DNA of 64,000 bases from Novosphingobium beihaiense (GCF_022832375.1 NZ_JALHLG010000005.1:124001-188000); one strand, 5' to 3'. Positions 9,152 through 19,518 are shown, counted from the stretch's first letter. A program made the numbers and translations. Notes: a model not told the origin generated them from the sequence alone.

Positions 9152-9187
9152 GAAAGGGCCGGGATCTTCGGATTCCGGCCCTTTCTG
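9152..9187 (+). terminator. Likely terminator after dnaN
   Basis: A perfect 11-bp stem (GAAAGGGCCGG at 9152-9162 with CCGGCCCTTTC at 9175-9185) begins 25 bases after the dnaN stop. The A-rich and T-rich ends of the arms make it usable in both directions; the convergent methyltransferase gene ends at 9202. Confidence 0.65.
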
Positions 9188-9201
9188 CGTGGATATGAGG
9201 T

Positions 9202-9960
9202 TCAGCGTGCTTCGATCAGCACGGTGTCGAGCGTGAACGATCCGTCCTGTTCGATGGCGAAATGCTTGCGCACGTCCGCGCTGGCCAGTTTCTGCAGAGC
9301 GCGGATCGCTGCGGACCGTTCGGGCGGCGTGCCCATCCGCGCGGTCCAGCTGGCGAAGTCCATGCGCAGCCGCGCCGTGGCGAGCGTCACGATGGTGAAT
9401 CCCGCCCGTTCGAGCATGGAGGCCCATCCGGCAGCGGTGTGATTGCGAACATGCGAGGGATCGCGCAGCAGTTCGATAGCTTGCAGATGCGTATCCGCCG
9501 CCGCTGAGGGCGGGGCCACGACATCGGCGAACAGGGCCGGAGCCCCGGAGGCCAGAACCCGCCGCGCTTCGCGCAGACCGGCCTGCGGATCGCGCCAGTG
9601 GTGCGTGGAAAAGCGGCACGCGAGGAAATCGAAAGTGCCGTCCGCAAAGGGCAGCGCCTCGGCGGCAGCTTCGCACATGGCGATATTGCCGATGGCGCGT
9701 TGCCGCGCTTCTTCCGCAACCGCTGCCAGCATTTCGGGCGCAAGGTCGCTGGCGGTCACGTTCCCGGCATAGGGGGCGATGGCGTAGGCCACATGGCCGC
9801 CGCCCGTGCCGAGGTCCAGCGCGTGGTGCGGACGGGAATGCCCGGCATGCGCGGCGATGGCGGCGAGGTCGTCTCCGTTCGCGTGGACGGCGCTGGACAC
9901 ATAAGCGGCGGATGCCGCGCCGAACTGGTGGCGGACCAGGGTTTCGTGTTGATCGGTCAT
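9202..9960 (-). CDS. Class I SAM-dependent methyltransferase (UbiE/YafE type)
   Basis: This 252-residue methyltransferase has motif I ALDLGTGGGHVAYAIAP, motif II VTASDLAPEML, and the AEALPFADGTFDFLACRFSTHHW wording of the UbiE/YafE group. The substrate is unknown. The ATG at 9960 follows a good AGGAG Shine-Dalgarno; an upstream in-frame ATG at 9993 lies inside the divergent promoter region. The gene is divergent from an XRE-type regulator across an AT-rich 80-base gap carrying paired repeats, so control by that regulator is likely. Confidence 0.88.
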   Translation of the reverse strand: MTDQHETLVRHQFGAASAAYVSSAVHANGDDLAAIAAHAGHSRPHHALDLGTGGGHVAYAIAPYAGNVTASDLAPEMLAAVAEEARQRAIGNIAMCEAAAEALPFADGTFDFLACRFSTHHWRDPQAGLREARRVLASGAPALFADVVAPPSAAADTHLQAIELLRDPSHVRNHTAAGWASMLERAGFTIVTLATARLRMDFASWTARMGTPPERSAAIRALQKLASADVRKHFAIEQDGSFTLDTVLIEAR

Positions 9961-10000
9961 GGTTGTCTCCTTGTCCGGTCCGTCTGATCTCACATTTAAA

Positions 10001-10032
10001 CTGTTACAATGAACATATTTATCCTGTTATAA
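10001..10032. promoter_or_regulatory. Candidate operator: two direct copies of CTGTTAyAA
   Basis: The AT-rich gap between the divergent methyltransferase and XRE regulator genes holds CTGTTACAA at 10001-10009 and CTGTTATAA at 10024-10032, 23 bases apart (about two helical turns). The position between the two starts fits binding by the regulator. This is an inference from spacing alone. Confidence 0.4.
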
Positions 10033-10040
10033 ATGACGCC

Positions 10041-10835
10041 ATGCAAACGGATGAACAACGCGATCTGCTGGGGGCTTTCGTGCGGCAGCGGCGCGAAAGC
10101 ATGGCCCCGCAAGGGCTGGCGCGCCGCCGCCGGACACCGGGGTTGAGGCGCGAGGAACTGGCGGAAAGGGCCGCGATCAGCACCACCTGGGTGACCTGGA
10201 TAGAGCAGGGCAGGGCCGTGCGCCCTTCGGCGGAAACGCTGGCCCGGCTGGCCGAGGGACTGGCGCTTTCTCTTGCCGAGCGGCGCTATCTGTTCGAACT
10301 GGCCGGGCGCCGCGATCCGTCCGCACCGGGGGCTGGCGATGCCGGAGCGGCGCCGCCAAGTATTGCGGCGCTGGTGGGCTCGCTGGCCTGGCCTGCCTAC
10401 GCGCTTGATCCAGCATGGAGCGTGTGTTGCGCGAATGCCGCTGCGCGGACGCTTTTTACCGGGTTGTTCGATGAAGGACCGGCCCCGAACCTGCTGGTCT
10501 ATGCTTTCACCCATCCCGCAGCGCACGCGCTGATGCCTGACTGGGGCACCCGGGTCCGGCGCCTGCTGGCCGAGTTTCGCCACGACTACAGCCGGACCAT
10601 GCGCGATCCGCGTGTGAAGGCGACGGTGGAATGGTTGCTGGCAAACAGCCCGGAGTTTCTGGAAAGCTGGGAAAACCAGTCGGTTCTCACGCGTGAGGGC
10701 GGCTCGCGGGCATTTCGCGGGCCGGATGGGGGCATGGCCGAATATATCCAGCACACGCTGGCCGATGTCGAACGCGGCGATTTTCGCGTGGTGTTCCTTG
10801 AGCCGGCGGGGGCGGGAGAAGGGGCGAAAGCATGA
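10041..10835 (+). CDS. XRE-family transcriptional regulator with MmyB-like C-terminal domain
   Basis: This 264-residue regulator has an N-terminal helix-turn-helix (residues about 10-75, RTPGLRREELAERAAISTTWVTWIEQG) of the kind followed by an MmyB-like ligand-binding domain (WPAYALDPAWSVCCANAAA, then the NLLVYAFTHPAAHAL stretch). Members usually repress or activate an adjacent divergent gene; here that is a methyltransferase. The ATG at 10041 has no clear Shine-Dalgarno. The stop codon lies inside the left arm of a palindromic repeat. Confidence 0.88.
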   Translation: MQTDEQRDLLGAFVRQRRESMAPQGLARRRRTPGLRREELAERAAISTTWVTWIEQGRAVRPSAETLARLAEGLALSLAERRYLFELAGRRDPSAPGAGDAGAAPPSIAALVGSLAWPAYALDPAWSVCCANAAARTLFTGLFDEGPAPNLLVYAFTHPAAHALMPDWGTRVRRLLAEFRHDYSRTMRDPRVKATVEWLLANSPEFLESWENQSVLTREGGSRAFRGPDGGMAEYIQHTLADVERGDFRVVFLEPAGAGEGAKA

Positions 10836-10957
10836 TCATCTTTGAATGAACCACACGTCATTGCGAGCGAAGCGACGCAATCCAGGGCAGTGCCACTGCG
10901 CTCTGGATTGCCGCGGCCCTGCGGGCCTCGCAATGACGATTCAAAGTGAAATGATCA
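10833..10957. repeat. Palindromic intergenic element, family A (CATTGCGAG type), copy 1
   Basis: A bipartite inverted repeat fills the gap between two convergent genes. Inner arms are CGTCATTGCGAGCGAAGCG at 10856 and its complement ending 10938; an extra outer pair (TGATCAT..TTTGAAT and its complement) extends it to 10957. The TGA of the XRE gene is part of the left arm, and the TAG of the flavoprotein gene begins 5 bases past the right arm. A second copy of the inner part is at 59175-59263. Confidence 0.8.
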
Positions 10958-10961
10958 CGCT

Positions 10962-12293
10962 CTAGTCCTTGCTGCCCGAGGCTTCGATCATCTGCTCCAC
11001 CGCCACGAATTTCTCCCGCGGGGCGCCTTCGCGGGCGTTGGCAATTTCGGCTTCGTCGATCTTCTGCCAATCGGTGAATTTGACCACATGGACGCCGCGT
11101 TCCTGCGCGAGCGCATCGAAGCCCGGACGGCCCGTTTTACCGCTGCTTTCGCCGGTGCCTTCGCCAATATCCTCGGCGATCTTTTCGATGATTGCGAAGC
11201 CATCTGGGCGGTTGGTGCCGATCGTGCCGCTGGGGCCCCGGCGGGCCCAGCCCACACAGTAGAGTCCGGGCCGGATGCGGCCTTCCTCGTTGGCAAAGCG
11301 CCCGCCTTTTTCGTCGAAGGGGACATCGGGGATTTTCGATGTCTGATAGCCGATGCAGATGATCACCAGCCCGGCGGGAATGCGATAGATCTCTCCTGTG
11401 CCCACGGCCCGCATGCCATTGGGACCATCTTCCAGCCGGGTCCGTTCGACTTCCACTTCCTCGACGCGTTCCGTGCCGGTGATGGCCTTGGGCGAGGCGA
11501 AGAAATCAAATTCGACGGCGACGTCCCGTTCCGGGCAGGGGGCTGCCGAGGCAAAGGCCCGCAAGTGCCCCACGGCCTTGCGCTGGCCGGGATCGAGCGC
11601 GGCATCTTCCGCCTCTGCGGGCAGATCGGCGGGATCGACGCGCGGGCAGGCGCGGGTAAGGTGCGCGAGCTCGCCCAGTTCCTTGGGTGTCATCGCGATC
11701 TGGTGCGGCCCGCGCCGCCCCAGGATGACGATCCGCCGGACTTGCGAGGCATCGAGCGCGGTCAGCGCATGGGCGACGATGTCCGATCCGGCGAATTCAT
11801 CCTGCGATTTGGCGAGGATACGGGCCACGTCGAGTGCGACATTGCCATTGCCGATGACGACGGCGGTATCGTGGCTGAGCGCCGGATCGAGACCGGCGAA
11901 ATGCGGATGGCCGTTGTACCAGCCGACGAAGGAAGCCGAACCGAAGACATTGGGCAGATCCTCGCCCGGCAGGCCCAGCTTGCGGTCATTGGGGGCGCCG
12001 GTGGCCAGGATCACGGCATCGTAGAGGTCTTGCAGTTCGGCGATCGATACGTCCTGCCCGATCGTGACGTTTCCAACGAAGCGGACATTGTCGGTCAGCG
12101 CGGTGGTTTCGTACCGGCGCGAGACGCCCTTGATCGACTGGTGATCGGGGGCAACGCCGGTGCGGATCAGGCCGAAAGGCACCGGCAGCGTATCGAAGAT
12201 ATCGACCCGGACCGAATCGCCCCACTGCTTGAGCGCGGCTTCGGCCGTGTAGTAGCCCGCAGGCCCCGAACCGACGATGGCAATGTGCCGCAT
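10962..12293 (-). CDS. FAD/NADP-dependent ferredoxin (adrenodoxin-type) reductase
   Basis: This 443-residue flavoprotein belongs to the adrenodoxin-reductase/FprA group, which passes electrons between NADPH and ferredoxins. It shows the FAD loop GSGPAGYYTAE at residues 8-18, the PFGLIRTGVAPDH motif, the NADP loop VIGNGNVALDVARIL near 150, and the C-terminal GWARRGPSGTIGTNRPDG stretch that closes the FAD site. The ATG at 12293 has GGGAG just upstream; a longer open frame to 12629 runs into the next gene's leader and is not flavoprotein-like. The natural partner ferredoxin is not encoded nearby. Confidence 0.93.
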   Translation of the reverse strand: MRHIAIVGSGPAGYYTAEAALKQWGDSVRVDIFDTLPVPFGLIRTGVAPDHQSIKGVSRRYETTALTDNVRFVGNVTIGQDVSIAELQDLYDAVILATGAPNDRKLGLPGEDLPNVFGSASFVGWYNGHPHFAGLDPALSHDTAVVIGNGNVALDVARILAKSQDEFAGSDIVAHALTALDASQVRRIVILGRRGPHQIAMTPKELGELAHLTRACPRVDPADLPAEAEDAALDPGQRKAVGHLRAFASAAPCPERDVAVEFDFFASPKAITGTERVEEVEVERTRLEDGPNGMRAVGTGEIYRIPAGLVIICIGYQTSKIPDVPFDEKGGRFANEEGRIRPGLYCVGWARRGPSGTIGTNRPDGFAIIEKIAEDIGEGTGESSGKTGRPGFDALAQERGVHVVKFTDWQKIDEAEIANAREGAPREKFVAVEQMIEASGSKD

Positions 12294-12477
12294 GTAAGTC
12301 TCCCGCCAGGTAAGATCGAATGCTGTTCTGTTTGCGGCAAGCAAACATGCCGGGGCGCTTTGGGCAAGAAAAATCACGATGAAATGGGGCTTTGCAGAGG
12401 CGGCGGGCGCGATAATTGTTAATCGATTTGCGGCTGCGGTTAACCGTTTTGAAATGGCCGCACAGGCATGAGGAGGA

Positions 12478-15234
12478 ATGGCCAGACAGGGGCTTCGCTC
12501 ATCCTCCGCTGCGGCACGCTCCGGTGCCGGATTCGCGCGCGCTATCGCGCGCCGCGCGCGTGCAGGCGCGGGCCATGCGGAAAGAGCGGATAGAAAGGAA
12601 CCGGCGGCCGGCCGCGAAGCGCCTGACACAGCCGGTGCAGCGCGTTTCCTTTCCAGGCCTGCAAGCGACCCACTCCATTCTTTCGTGCCTTTCCGCTGGA
12701 TCGCGATGGCGCCGTCACTGATCGTTCTTGCCTCTTTGATGGGGCTGTTCGCCAGGAACGTGCCGGGGCCGGATACCGCCGTCTGGATAGGCGTGGCTTC
12801 GCTGATCTGCCTTTGCGCGCCGATTCTGGCGCGGATTGAGGCGACTCTGGAGCATCGCGACTGGCGGCGCTATCCGGTGATGATCGCCGCGGTCGGATTG
12901 CCGATGGCGCTGTTCGGCGCCGGCATGGCGCGCTGGGCCTCTCATCTTCCCCCATCCGGCTGGGACTTGACGGTTCTGGTCTGCGTGATTGCGGTGCTGA
13001 TTGGCACCGCGCTGCTCAACAAGCGTCTCACGCCGATTGTCGTGGCTACGATCGCGGTGTGGGGTGGAACTGTCCTTGTGAGAGCCGAAATGGCCTCTTT
13101 CCTGATGCTTGCCGCCGGTGCCGCGCTGGGGCTGCTGACGGCGGTTCGCGATGCCCGGCACGCGGCGAAGGAAACCGCCCTGCGATCTGAGCAGATGCGG
13201 GAGCAACGCCGAGCCGAGGAACTGCTGACCGAATACGAAGAGACCGGGCACGGCTGGTTCTGGGAAACCGACCGGCGCGGGCATGTTACGTATGTAACGC
13301 CGCGCATTGCCCATCTGCTCGGCAAGCAGCCGCATGAACTGGAAGGCAAACCCTTTACCGGCTTGTTCGCAATGGAGGCGCATGGCCAGGAGAGCGAGCG
13401 CACGCTGCCTTTCCACCTTTCGACCCGGTCATCCTTCCACGAGCTTTCGGTGCGCGCTGCGACGGGCGAGGAGGATGAGCGCTGGTGGTCCATTTCCGGC
13501 CGCCCGGTGATGGACAAGTTCAACAATTTCATGGGTTTTCGCGGATCGGGCACGGATCTGACGGAAACCCGCAAGTCGCAGCAGCATGCCACGCAACTGG
13601 CGCGTTTCGATTCGCTGACCAAGCTCGCCAACCGCTTTCAGATGTCGGAATGGCTGGAGAAAGTGCTCAGCGCGCCGCGCGTGGAAAGCCGGGCCTGTGC
13701 GGTATTCCTGCTCGACCTCGACCGTTTCAAGCAGGTTAACGACACCATGGGCCATCCGGCCGGTGATGCTCTGTTGAAGCAGGTGGCCGAGCGGTTGACG
13801 CGCACAGTCGGCGACATGGGCCGGGTCGGCCGCCTTGGCGGTGACGAGTTCCAGATGATCCTGCCCGGCCACCACCAGCGCGAGGGGCTGGCGCATCTGG
13901 CGCGGCGCATCATCGAAAACCTGTCGCAGCCCTATTCGATTGATGGCGCGCGCGTTGTTATCGGCGCTTCGGTGGGGATCTCGATCTGCCCCGAAGACGG
14001 CACCAGTTCCGAAGAACTGATTCGCAACGCCGACCTAGCGCTCTATGCGGCAAAAGGCGGCGGCCGCGGCCGCCACCACTTCTATGACGACGATCTGCAT
14101 TCCGATGCCAAGGAACGCCAGGAGCTGGAAGAAGACCTGCGCGATGCGATCGCCAATGGCGCGCTGGAACTGCACTATCAGCCGCAAGTGCGCACCGTCA
14201 CCGAGAAGATCACCGGCTTCGAGGCCCTGCTGCGCTGGAAGCACCCGAAGCACGGCTACATGTCACCCGCCAAGTTCGTGCCCATTGCCGAGGAAACCGG
14301 CCTGGTGGCGCAGATCGGCGAGTGGGCACTGCGCACCGCCTGCCGCGATCTGGCGAAATGGCCGGATAGCGTGCGCGTCGCCGTGAACGTCTCGCCCCTG
14401 CAGTTTGCCAATCCGGCGCTGCCCGCGATCGTCGCCAATGCCATTGCCGCAACGGACATCAGCCCGTCCCGTCTCGAACTGGAAATTACCGAAAGTGTAT
14501 TCCTGGGTGACGACAAGTCGACCGAGACGATGTTCGCCGCGCTCAAGGCCATCGGCGTGCGGCTGGCGCTCGACGATTTCGGCACCGGATATTCCTCGCT
14601 GGGCTATCTCAAGAAAGCGCCGTTCGACAAGATCAAGATCGATCAGAGCTTCGTGCGCGGCGCCACGATCGAGGGTAGCCGCAATGGCGCGATCATCTCC
14701 TCCATCGTCAGCCTGGCCGAGGCGCTGGGCATGGAAACGACGGCCGAAGGCGTCGAAACCCTGGACGAACTGGATCTCGTCCGGATGCTGGGCTGCAGCC
14801 ATGTCCAGGGCTACATCTACGAGAAGCCGCTGACTGTGCAGGCTGCGGGGCAGCGGCTGGAGCAGGGCCTCTCCGCCGTGGCCAAGGGGCCGCGTTCGGC
14901 CCGGGCGCCGCGCCAGACGATGCTGCGCAATGTCGTGCTGGAGCACGGCAGCCATGTCTACAACGGCACCATCCGCAATATCTCGCAGACCGGGGCGCTG
15001 ATCGAAGGGCTGTGGAACGTGCCGCCGGGCACCGAATTCGGGATTCATCTGGCCGAAGGCTACATGATGATGGCCACCTCGCGCTGGAGCAAGGAAGACC
15101 GCATGGGCGTGCAATTCGCCCAGCCGATGGAGCTGGATGCGAGTGGCAGTGTGGTGTTCACACCGCCCCATCTGAGGCGGGAGCACAAGGCGCCGCAGAG
15201 CGCTGCGCAGGCCGGGATGAAAAGGGCTGGCTGA
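12478..15234 (+). CDS. Membrane GGDEF-EAL-PilZ cyclic-di-GMP protein
   Basis: This protein makes and/or breaks c-di-GMP. From the N terminus it has several hydrophobic segments (about residues 77-215), a PAS domain (about 245-370), a GGDEF domain with an intact GGDEF motif at about 454-458, an EAL domain with EAL at 582-584 and [10 protein letters not shown] further on, and a C-terminal PilZ domain (about 815-905) with NISQTG at 834-839. Both catalytic motifs look intact. The PilZ arginines sit in RQTMLR, one residue wider than the usual RxxxR. The start is uncertain: ATG 12478 lies only one base after AGGAGG, and the first 70 residues are low-complexity Ala/Arg; ATG 12706, just before the first membrane helix, is an alternative. 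Confidence 0.92.
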   Translation: MARQGLRSSSAAARSGAGFARAIARRARAGAGHAERADRKEPAAGREAPDTAGAARFLSRPASDPLHSFVPFRWIAMAPSLIVLASLMGLFARNVPGPDTAVWIGVASLICLCAPILARIEATLEHRDWRRYPVMIAAVGLPMALFGAGMARWASHLPPSGWDLTVLVCVIAVLIGTALLNKRLTPIVVATIAVWGGTVLVRAEMASFLMLAAGAALGLLTAVRDARHAAKETALRSEQMREQRRAEELLTEYEETGHGWFWETDRRGHVTYVTPRIAHLLGKQPHELEGKPFTGLFAMEAHGQESERTLPFHLSTRSSFHELSVRAATGEEDERWWSISGRPVMDKFNNFMGFRGSGTDLTETRKSQQHATQLARFDSLTKLANRFQMSEWLEKVLSAPRVESRACAVFLLDLDRFKQVNDTMGHPAGDALLKQVAERLTRTVGDMGRVGRLGGDEFQMILPGHHQREGLAHLARRIIENLSQPYSIDGARVVIGASVGISICPEDGTSSEELIRNADLALYAAKGGGRGRHHFYDDDLHSDAKERQELEEDLRDAIANGALELHYQPQVRTVTEKITGFEALLRWKHPKHGYMSPAKFVPIAEETGLVAQIGEWALRTACRDLAKWPDSVRVAVNVSPLQFANPALPAIVANAIAATDISPSRLELEITESVFLGDDKSTETMFAALKAIGVRLALDDFGTGYSSLGYLKKAPFDKIKIDQSFVRGATIEGSRNGAIISSIVSLAEALGMETTAEGVETLDELDLVRMLGCSHVQGYIYEKPLTVQAAGQRLEQGLSAVAKGPRSARAPRQTMLRNVVLEHGSHVYNGTIRNISQTGALIEGLWNVPPGTEFGIHLAEGYMMMATSRWSKEDRMGVQFAQPMELDASGSVVFTPPHLRREHKAPQSAAQAGMKRAG

Positions 15235-15266
15235 CAGGGACGAAAAGCGCTGCTAACGGCGCTTTC

Positions 15267-17084
<1,818 letters not shown>

Positions 17085-17119
17085 AACCTCGCGCGGCAAA
17101 GCCGCCGCGAGCCCACAAT

Positions 17120-17245
17120 CTCCCCTCCCGGCATCCTGAGCTTGTCGAAGGGGGGAGGGGCCGGGGGAGGGCTTGTCCCCCATAAAGGCGCTGCAAATCC
17201 TCCCCGATACGGGGAGGGGGACCATGCGAAGCATGGTGGAGGGGC
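17120..17245. repeat. Nested intergenic repeats, families B and C
   Basis: Downstream of lepA a family B core (CCTGAGCTTGTCGAAGG at about 17134-17150) sits inside C-rich/G-rich arms (TCCCCTCCC ... GGGAGGGG). Next to it is a family C unit (ATCCTCCCCGATACGGGGAGG, then CCATGCGAAGCATGGTGGAGGGG). The rest of the 259-base gap to ccdB belongs to the left composite repeat described separately; no gene is seen in it. Confidence 0.7.
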
Positions 17246-17340
17246 ACAGGCGGTTTACAGAACGCAGAAGAAAAGATGCGAGGGTCACAGACCCTCGCGC
17301 TCCCCATACCGTCGTCCTCGCGCCTTGCAGCCCTGTTCGG
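17188..17340 (-). repeat. Left flanking composite repeat (inverted relative to 19357-19515)
   Basis: Read on the minus strand, this stretch carries in order GGGCTGCAAGGCGC, GGGGAGCGCGAGGG, a CCTCGC hairpin arm, a TTTTCTTCT tract, CCTGTGCCCCTCCACCA, TGGTCCCCCTCCCCG and GGGGAGGATT. The same blocks in the same order occur on the plus strand at 19357-19515. The two copies face each other around ccdAB and the HNH gene. Confidence 0.75.
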
Positions 17341-17343
17341 CTG

Positions 17344-17643
17344 TCAAACCCCGGAAAGCAGCACGTCAATGGCGTCGACTATCTCGACATGCCGGTCTGC
17401 GAGCGACGCCACCGCCGGGCCCAGATCGCGCCGCCGGATGGCGCCAGCCGACTGCGTCAGCATCACGTAATCCGCACCGTCCACCTGAAATACAGGATTG
17501 AGCCGTGCTACGGGCGGCGGAGCCTGCTTCACCGGCAGCAGCGGAACGACGAACCTGCTGTCGATATGATCGAGCAGGTCCGACTGGCAATTGAGGACAA
17601 GGCCATGGCCATTCGCCAGTCTGTGAAGGTCGAACTGTGCCAT
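17344..17643 (-). CDS. ccdB: CcdB toxin (type II toxin-antitoxin, DNA gyrase poison)
   Basis: CcdB toxins trap DNA gyrase and are held inactive by CcdA. This 99-residue protein has the family length and wording: an N-terminal MAQFDLHRLANG, the VVPLLPV stretch, LNPVFQVDG, and a C-terminal helix-forming LADRHVEIVDAIDVLLSGV. The Trp-Gly-Ile or similar C-terminal ending of plasmid F CcdB is not conserved here. It starts 1 base after the ccdA stop, so the pair is translationally coupled. Its stop borders the left composite repeat. Confidence 0.93.
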   Translation of the reverse strand: MAQFDLHRLANGHGLVLNCQSDLLDHIDSRFVVPLLPVKQAPPPVARLNPVFQVDGADYVMLTQSAGAIRRRDLGPAVASLADRHVEIVDAIDVLLSGV

Positions 17644-17644
17644 G

Positions 17645-17902
17645 TCAGAACAGGCGCAGGTTTTCGAGCGGAAGCCCGTTTTCCTCGACGTAGCGATTGT
17701 AGGAATCCAGCGCTTCGCGGTTTTCCTCCAGCCAACGCGCCGCGCGCACTTCGGCAATGGTCTCCACAAGCCCGCGCTCGCAGGCTTGCGAGATATTGAT
17801 GCCCAGATCGCGCGCTTCTGCCAGATGGTCGCGATTGAGCGAAACATTGGTGGCGCGGCGGGTTTGGTTGCCCGTTGCGGTAGCTGGAAGGGGGTTGGCC
17901 AT
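17645..17902 (-). CDS. ccdA: CcdA antitoxin
   Basis: This 85-residue antitoxin has an N-terminal ribbon-helix-helix-type DNA-binding part (RRATNVSLNRDHLAEARDLGINIS) and a C-terminal toxin-binding tail ending ARWLEENREALDSYN followed by RYVEENGLPLENLRLF, the hallmark of CcdA. It represses its own promoter in known systems, together with CcdB. A well-formed promoter lies immediately upstream. The first gene of a two-gene operon with ccdB. Confidence 0.94.
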   Translation of the reverse strand: MANPLPATATGNQTRRATNVSLNRDHLAEARDLGINISQACERGLVETIAEVRAARWLEENREALDSYNRYVEENGLPLENLRLF

Positions 17903-17937
17903 GCGTACGTATTATGCGCATGGCGCGTTAGAGGCAA
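17900..17937 (-). promoter_or_regulatory. ccdA promoter, predicted leaderless transcript
   Basis: On the minus strand TTGCCT (17937-17932) and TAATAC (17914-17909) are separated by 17 bases, close to sigma-70 consensus. The -10 box ends only 6 bases before the ccdA ATG at 17902, so transcription would start at or within a base or two of the start codon. The overlapping TACGTA and ATGCGCAT palindromes could be the CcdAB operator. No Shine-Dalgarno is present. Confidence 0.6.
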
Positions 17938-18166
17938 GGAAGTACAAGATGGCGTAGCGGTAGCCAAGTGCATCGTGTTAGGCTTTGGCTTTGGGCATTT
18001 AGGGGATGATGCACCTGACACAGCAATCCCCTGCCCATTGCCTGATTTTGGCCGGTAAGCGGAATGTCGGTTTTTCGGTGGCAGCACTGTGGAAGCGGCT
18101 GCTATTTGTTCGCCGATCGCCAACTAAATGCGGCACCGAAAAGTTGAACATTGGACAGGACATCAA

Positions 18167-19186
18167 ATGGCTGCCGAAGATAGGTTTAAGAAGCCCGTAG
18201 TCGAGATGTTGGCAAAACGAGCCGGCAATCGGTGTTCAAATCCCGATTGCCGGGCTTTCACCAGCGGCCCCGCTGACGACACCGAGCGCGCTGTGAACGT
18301 AGGAGAGGCGGCGCATATCTACGGTGCGAATCCTGGCTCTGCCCGGTATGACGTTTCAATGGAGTCTGTGGATCGCGGAGCGATCACCAATGGCATATGG
18401 CTCTGCGGGAACTGCCATAAGGTGATCGACGATGATCCGAACCGCTATCCGGCGGGTTTACTTTTCGAGTGGCAAAAGAGTCACGCGTCGTGGGTTTCAG
18501 AACAGGTAGGCAAAACGGGGGCGGTGGTTAGGCGTCGCTACGAAGAGCGGCACTTGGAAGAGTTTGGAAAGCTAAGTTACCTAGCGGAACGCATAATTTC
18601 TGAGAAAGGTGATGGTTGGGAATACCATCTTACCGCCGAGGTGCTGAGATATGAGATGACGCCGGTTCTTCGAAGATGGAGCGCTTTGAAGAAGGGGTTC
18701 TACATGAAGCCGCCTTTGCCGGTCGGCCTGCGGGAATTTCCCGACTGGCTATCGGTGCGGATGAATGAAGCTCAGGGCATCGTTTCTGCATTTGAAGGAT
18801 TGATTAGCGGCGAGTTCGAAAGAGCTTGGGGTGATCCGGGCGTTCCGGGGAACGATAGAGATATCGTCGAAACGTGCCGTCTTTTTGGCGAGATGTGCGC
18901 GAGTGCCCTTTTGTGGGAAGAGCAAGTTCGGTTTGTCTCAGTTCAGGATGAGTGGCAACAGGTGGCGGAGTTACTTCGAGGGGCGGCGGGGGCAATCATT
19001 GAAGAGGCTTTTAAACTGCCGGAATTTATCGAAGAAACTGTAAATGATCCGGTCGCTACTGGAACCTATAAATTGACTTTGGTTCTCCAACTGCCAGATC
19101 AGTGGTCTGAAAATTTGGAGGCTGCTATGGCAATTGCAAGAGATAGCATCATCGCGGGAATTCAGTCTGGCGACATTGACTGGTGA
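18167..19186 (+). CDS. HNH endonuclease-domain protein with unknown C-terminal domain
   Basis: This 339-residue protein has an N-terminal zinc-bound HNH nuclease domain (residues about 1-110): Cys23 and Cys28 (RCSNPDC), His50 in EAAHIYGA, NPGSARYD, Asn75 in ITNGIWLC, Cys80, Cys83 and His84 (CGNCHKVIDDD), ending LLFEWQKSHASW. This HNH version is often met in bacterial accessory and defence loci. Residues about 115-339 are mostly helical and match no domain I know. The base composition is visibly more AT-rich than the neighbours, a sign of transfer. ATG 18167 was chosen for its AGGA 6 bases upstream; ATG 18128 would add 13 residues. No methyltransferase or helicase partner is adjacent. Confidence 0.85.
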   Translation: MAAEDRFKKPVVEMLAKRAGNRCSNPDCRAFTSGPADDTERAVNVGEAAHIYGANPGSARYDVSMESVDRGAITNGIWLCGNCHKVIDDDPNRYPAGLLFEWQKSHASWVSEQVGKTGAVVRRRYEERHLEEFGKLSYLAERIISEKGDGWEYHLTAEVLRYEMTPVLRRWSALKKGFYMKPPLPVGLREFPDWLSVRMNEAQGIVSAFEGLISGEFERAWGDPGVPGNDRDIVETCRLFGEMCASALLWEEQVRFVSVQDEWQQVAELLRGAAGAIIEEAFKLPEFIEETVNDPVATGTYKLTLVLQLPDQWSENLEAAMAIARDSIIAGIQSGDIDW

Positions 19187-19356
19187 ATATCGCAATGGGT
19201 GGAGAGTATTTCACCTAGAAAGGTGCATGAAAACGGTTGTGGTGATGCTTTACTTAACTTCCATATTCACTCCATCCGTTCAATCAATGCCAACGTGCCA
19301 CCGGGGCCGCATTTACCATGCTCAACAGGGTGCGCGGCTATGGGGTGTCTAGCTAC

Positions 19357-19515
19357 CGGGCTGCAAGGCGCCACGCCGACAGTAAGGGGAGCGCGAGGGC
19401 GATGGCCCTCGCCCTCGCACCTTTCCTTTCTTCCTTCCTGAAACGTCATGCTGTGGGGCCTGTGCCCCCTCCACCACCCTTCGGAAGGTCCCCCTCCCCG
19501 GGGTGGGGAGGATCT
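19357..19515 (+). repeat. Right flanking composite repeat (inverted relative to 17188-17340)
   Basis: It repeats, on the plus strand, the block order of the left copy: GGGCTGCAAGGCGC, GGGGAGCGCGAGGG, CCCTCGC, TTTCCTTTCTTCC, CCTGTGCCCCCTCCACCA, GGTCCCCCTCCCCGG, GGGGAGGAT. The 19187-19356 stretch before it, after the HNH gene, is AT-richer and holds no convincing gene. Confidence 0.75.
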
Positions 19516-19518
19516 GGT

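Noticed and set aside
12478..12705. Functional N-terminal domain in the first 76 residues of the c-di-GMP protein
   Set aside because: The stretch is low-complexity Ala/Arg with no domain or signal pattern; it may not be translated at all.
17188..19515. Classical transposon or integron reading of the ccdAB/HNH islet
   Set aside because: No transposase, integrase, attC-like site or clear target duplication is visible; only the inverted composite repeats are supported.
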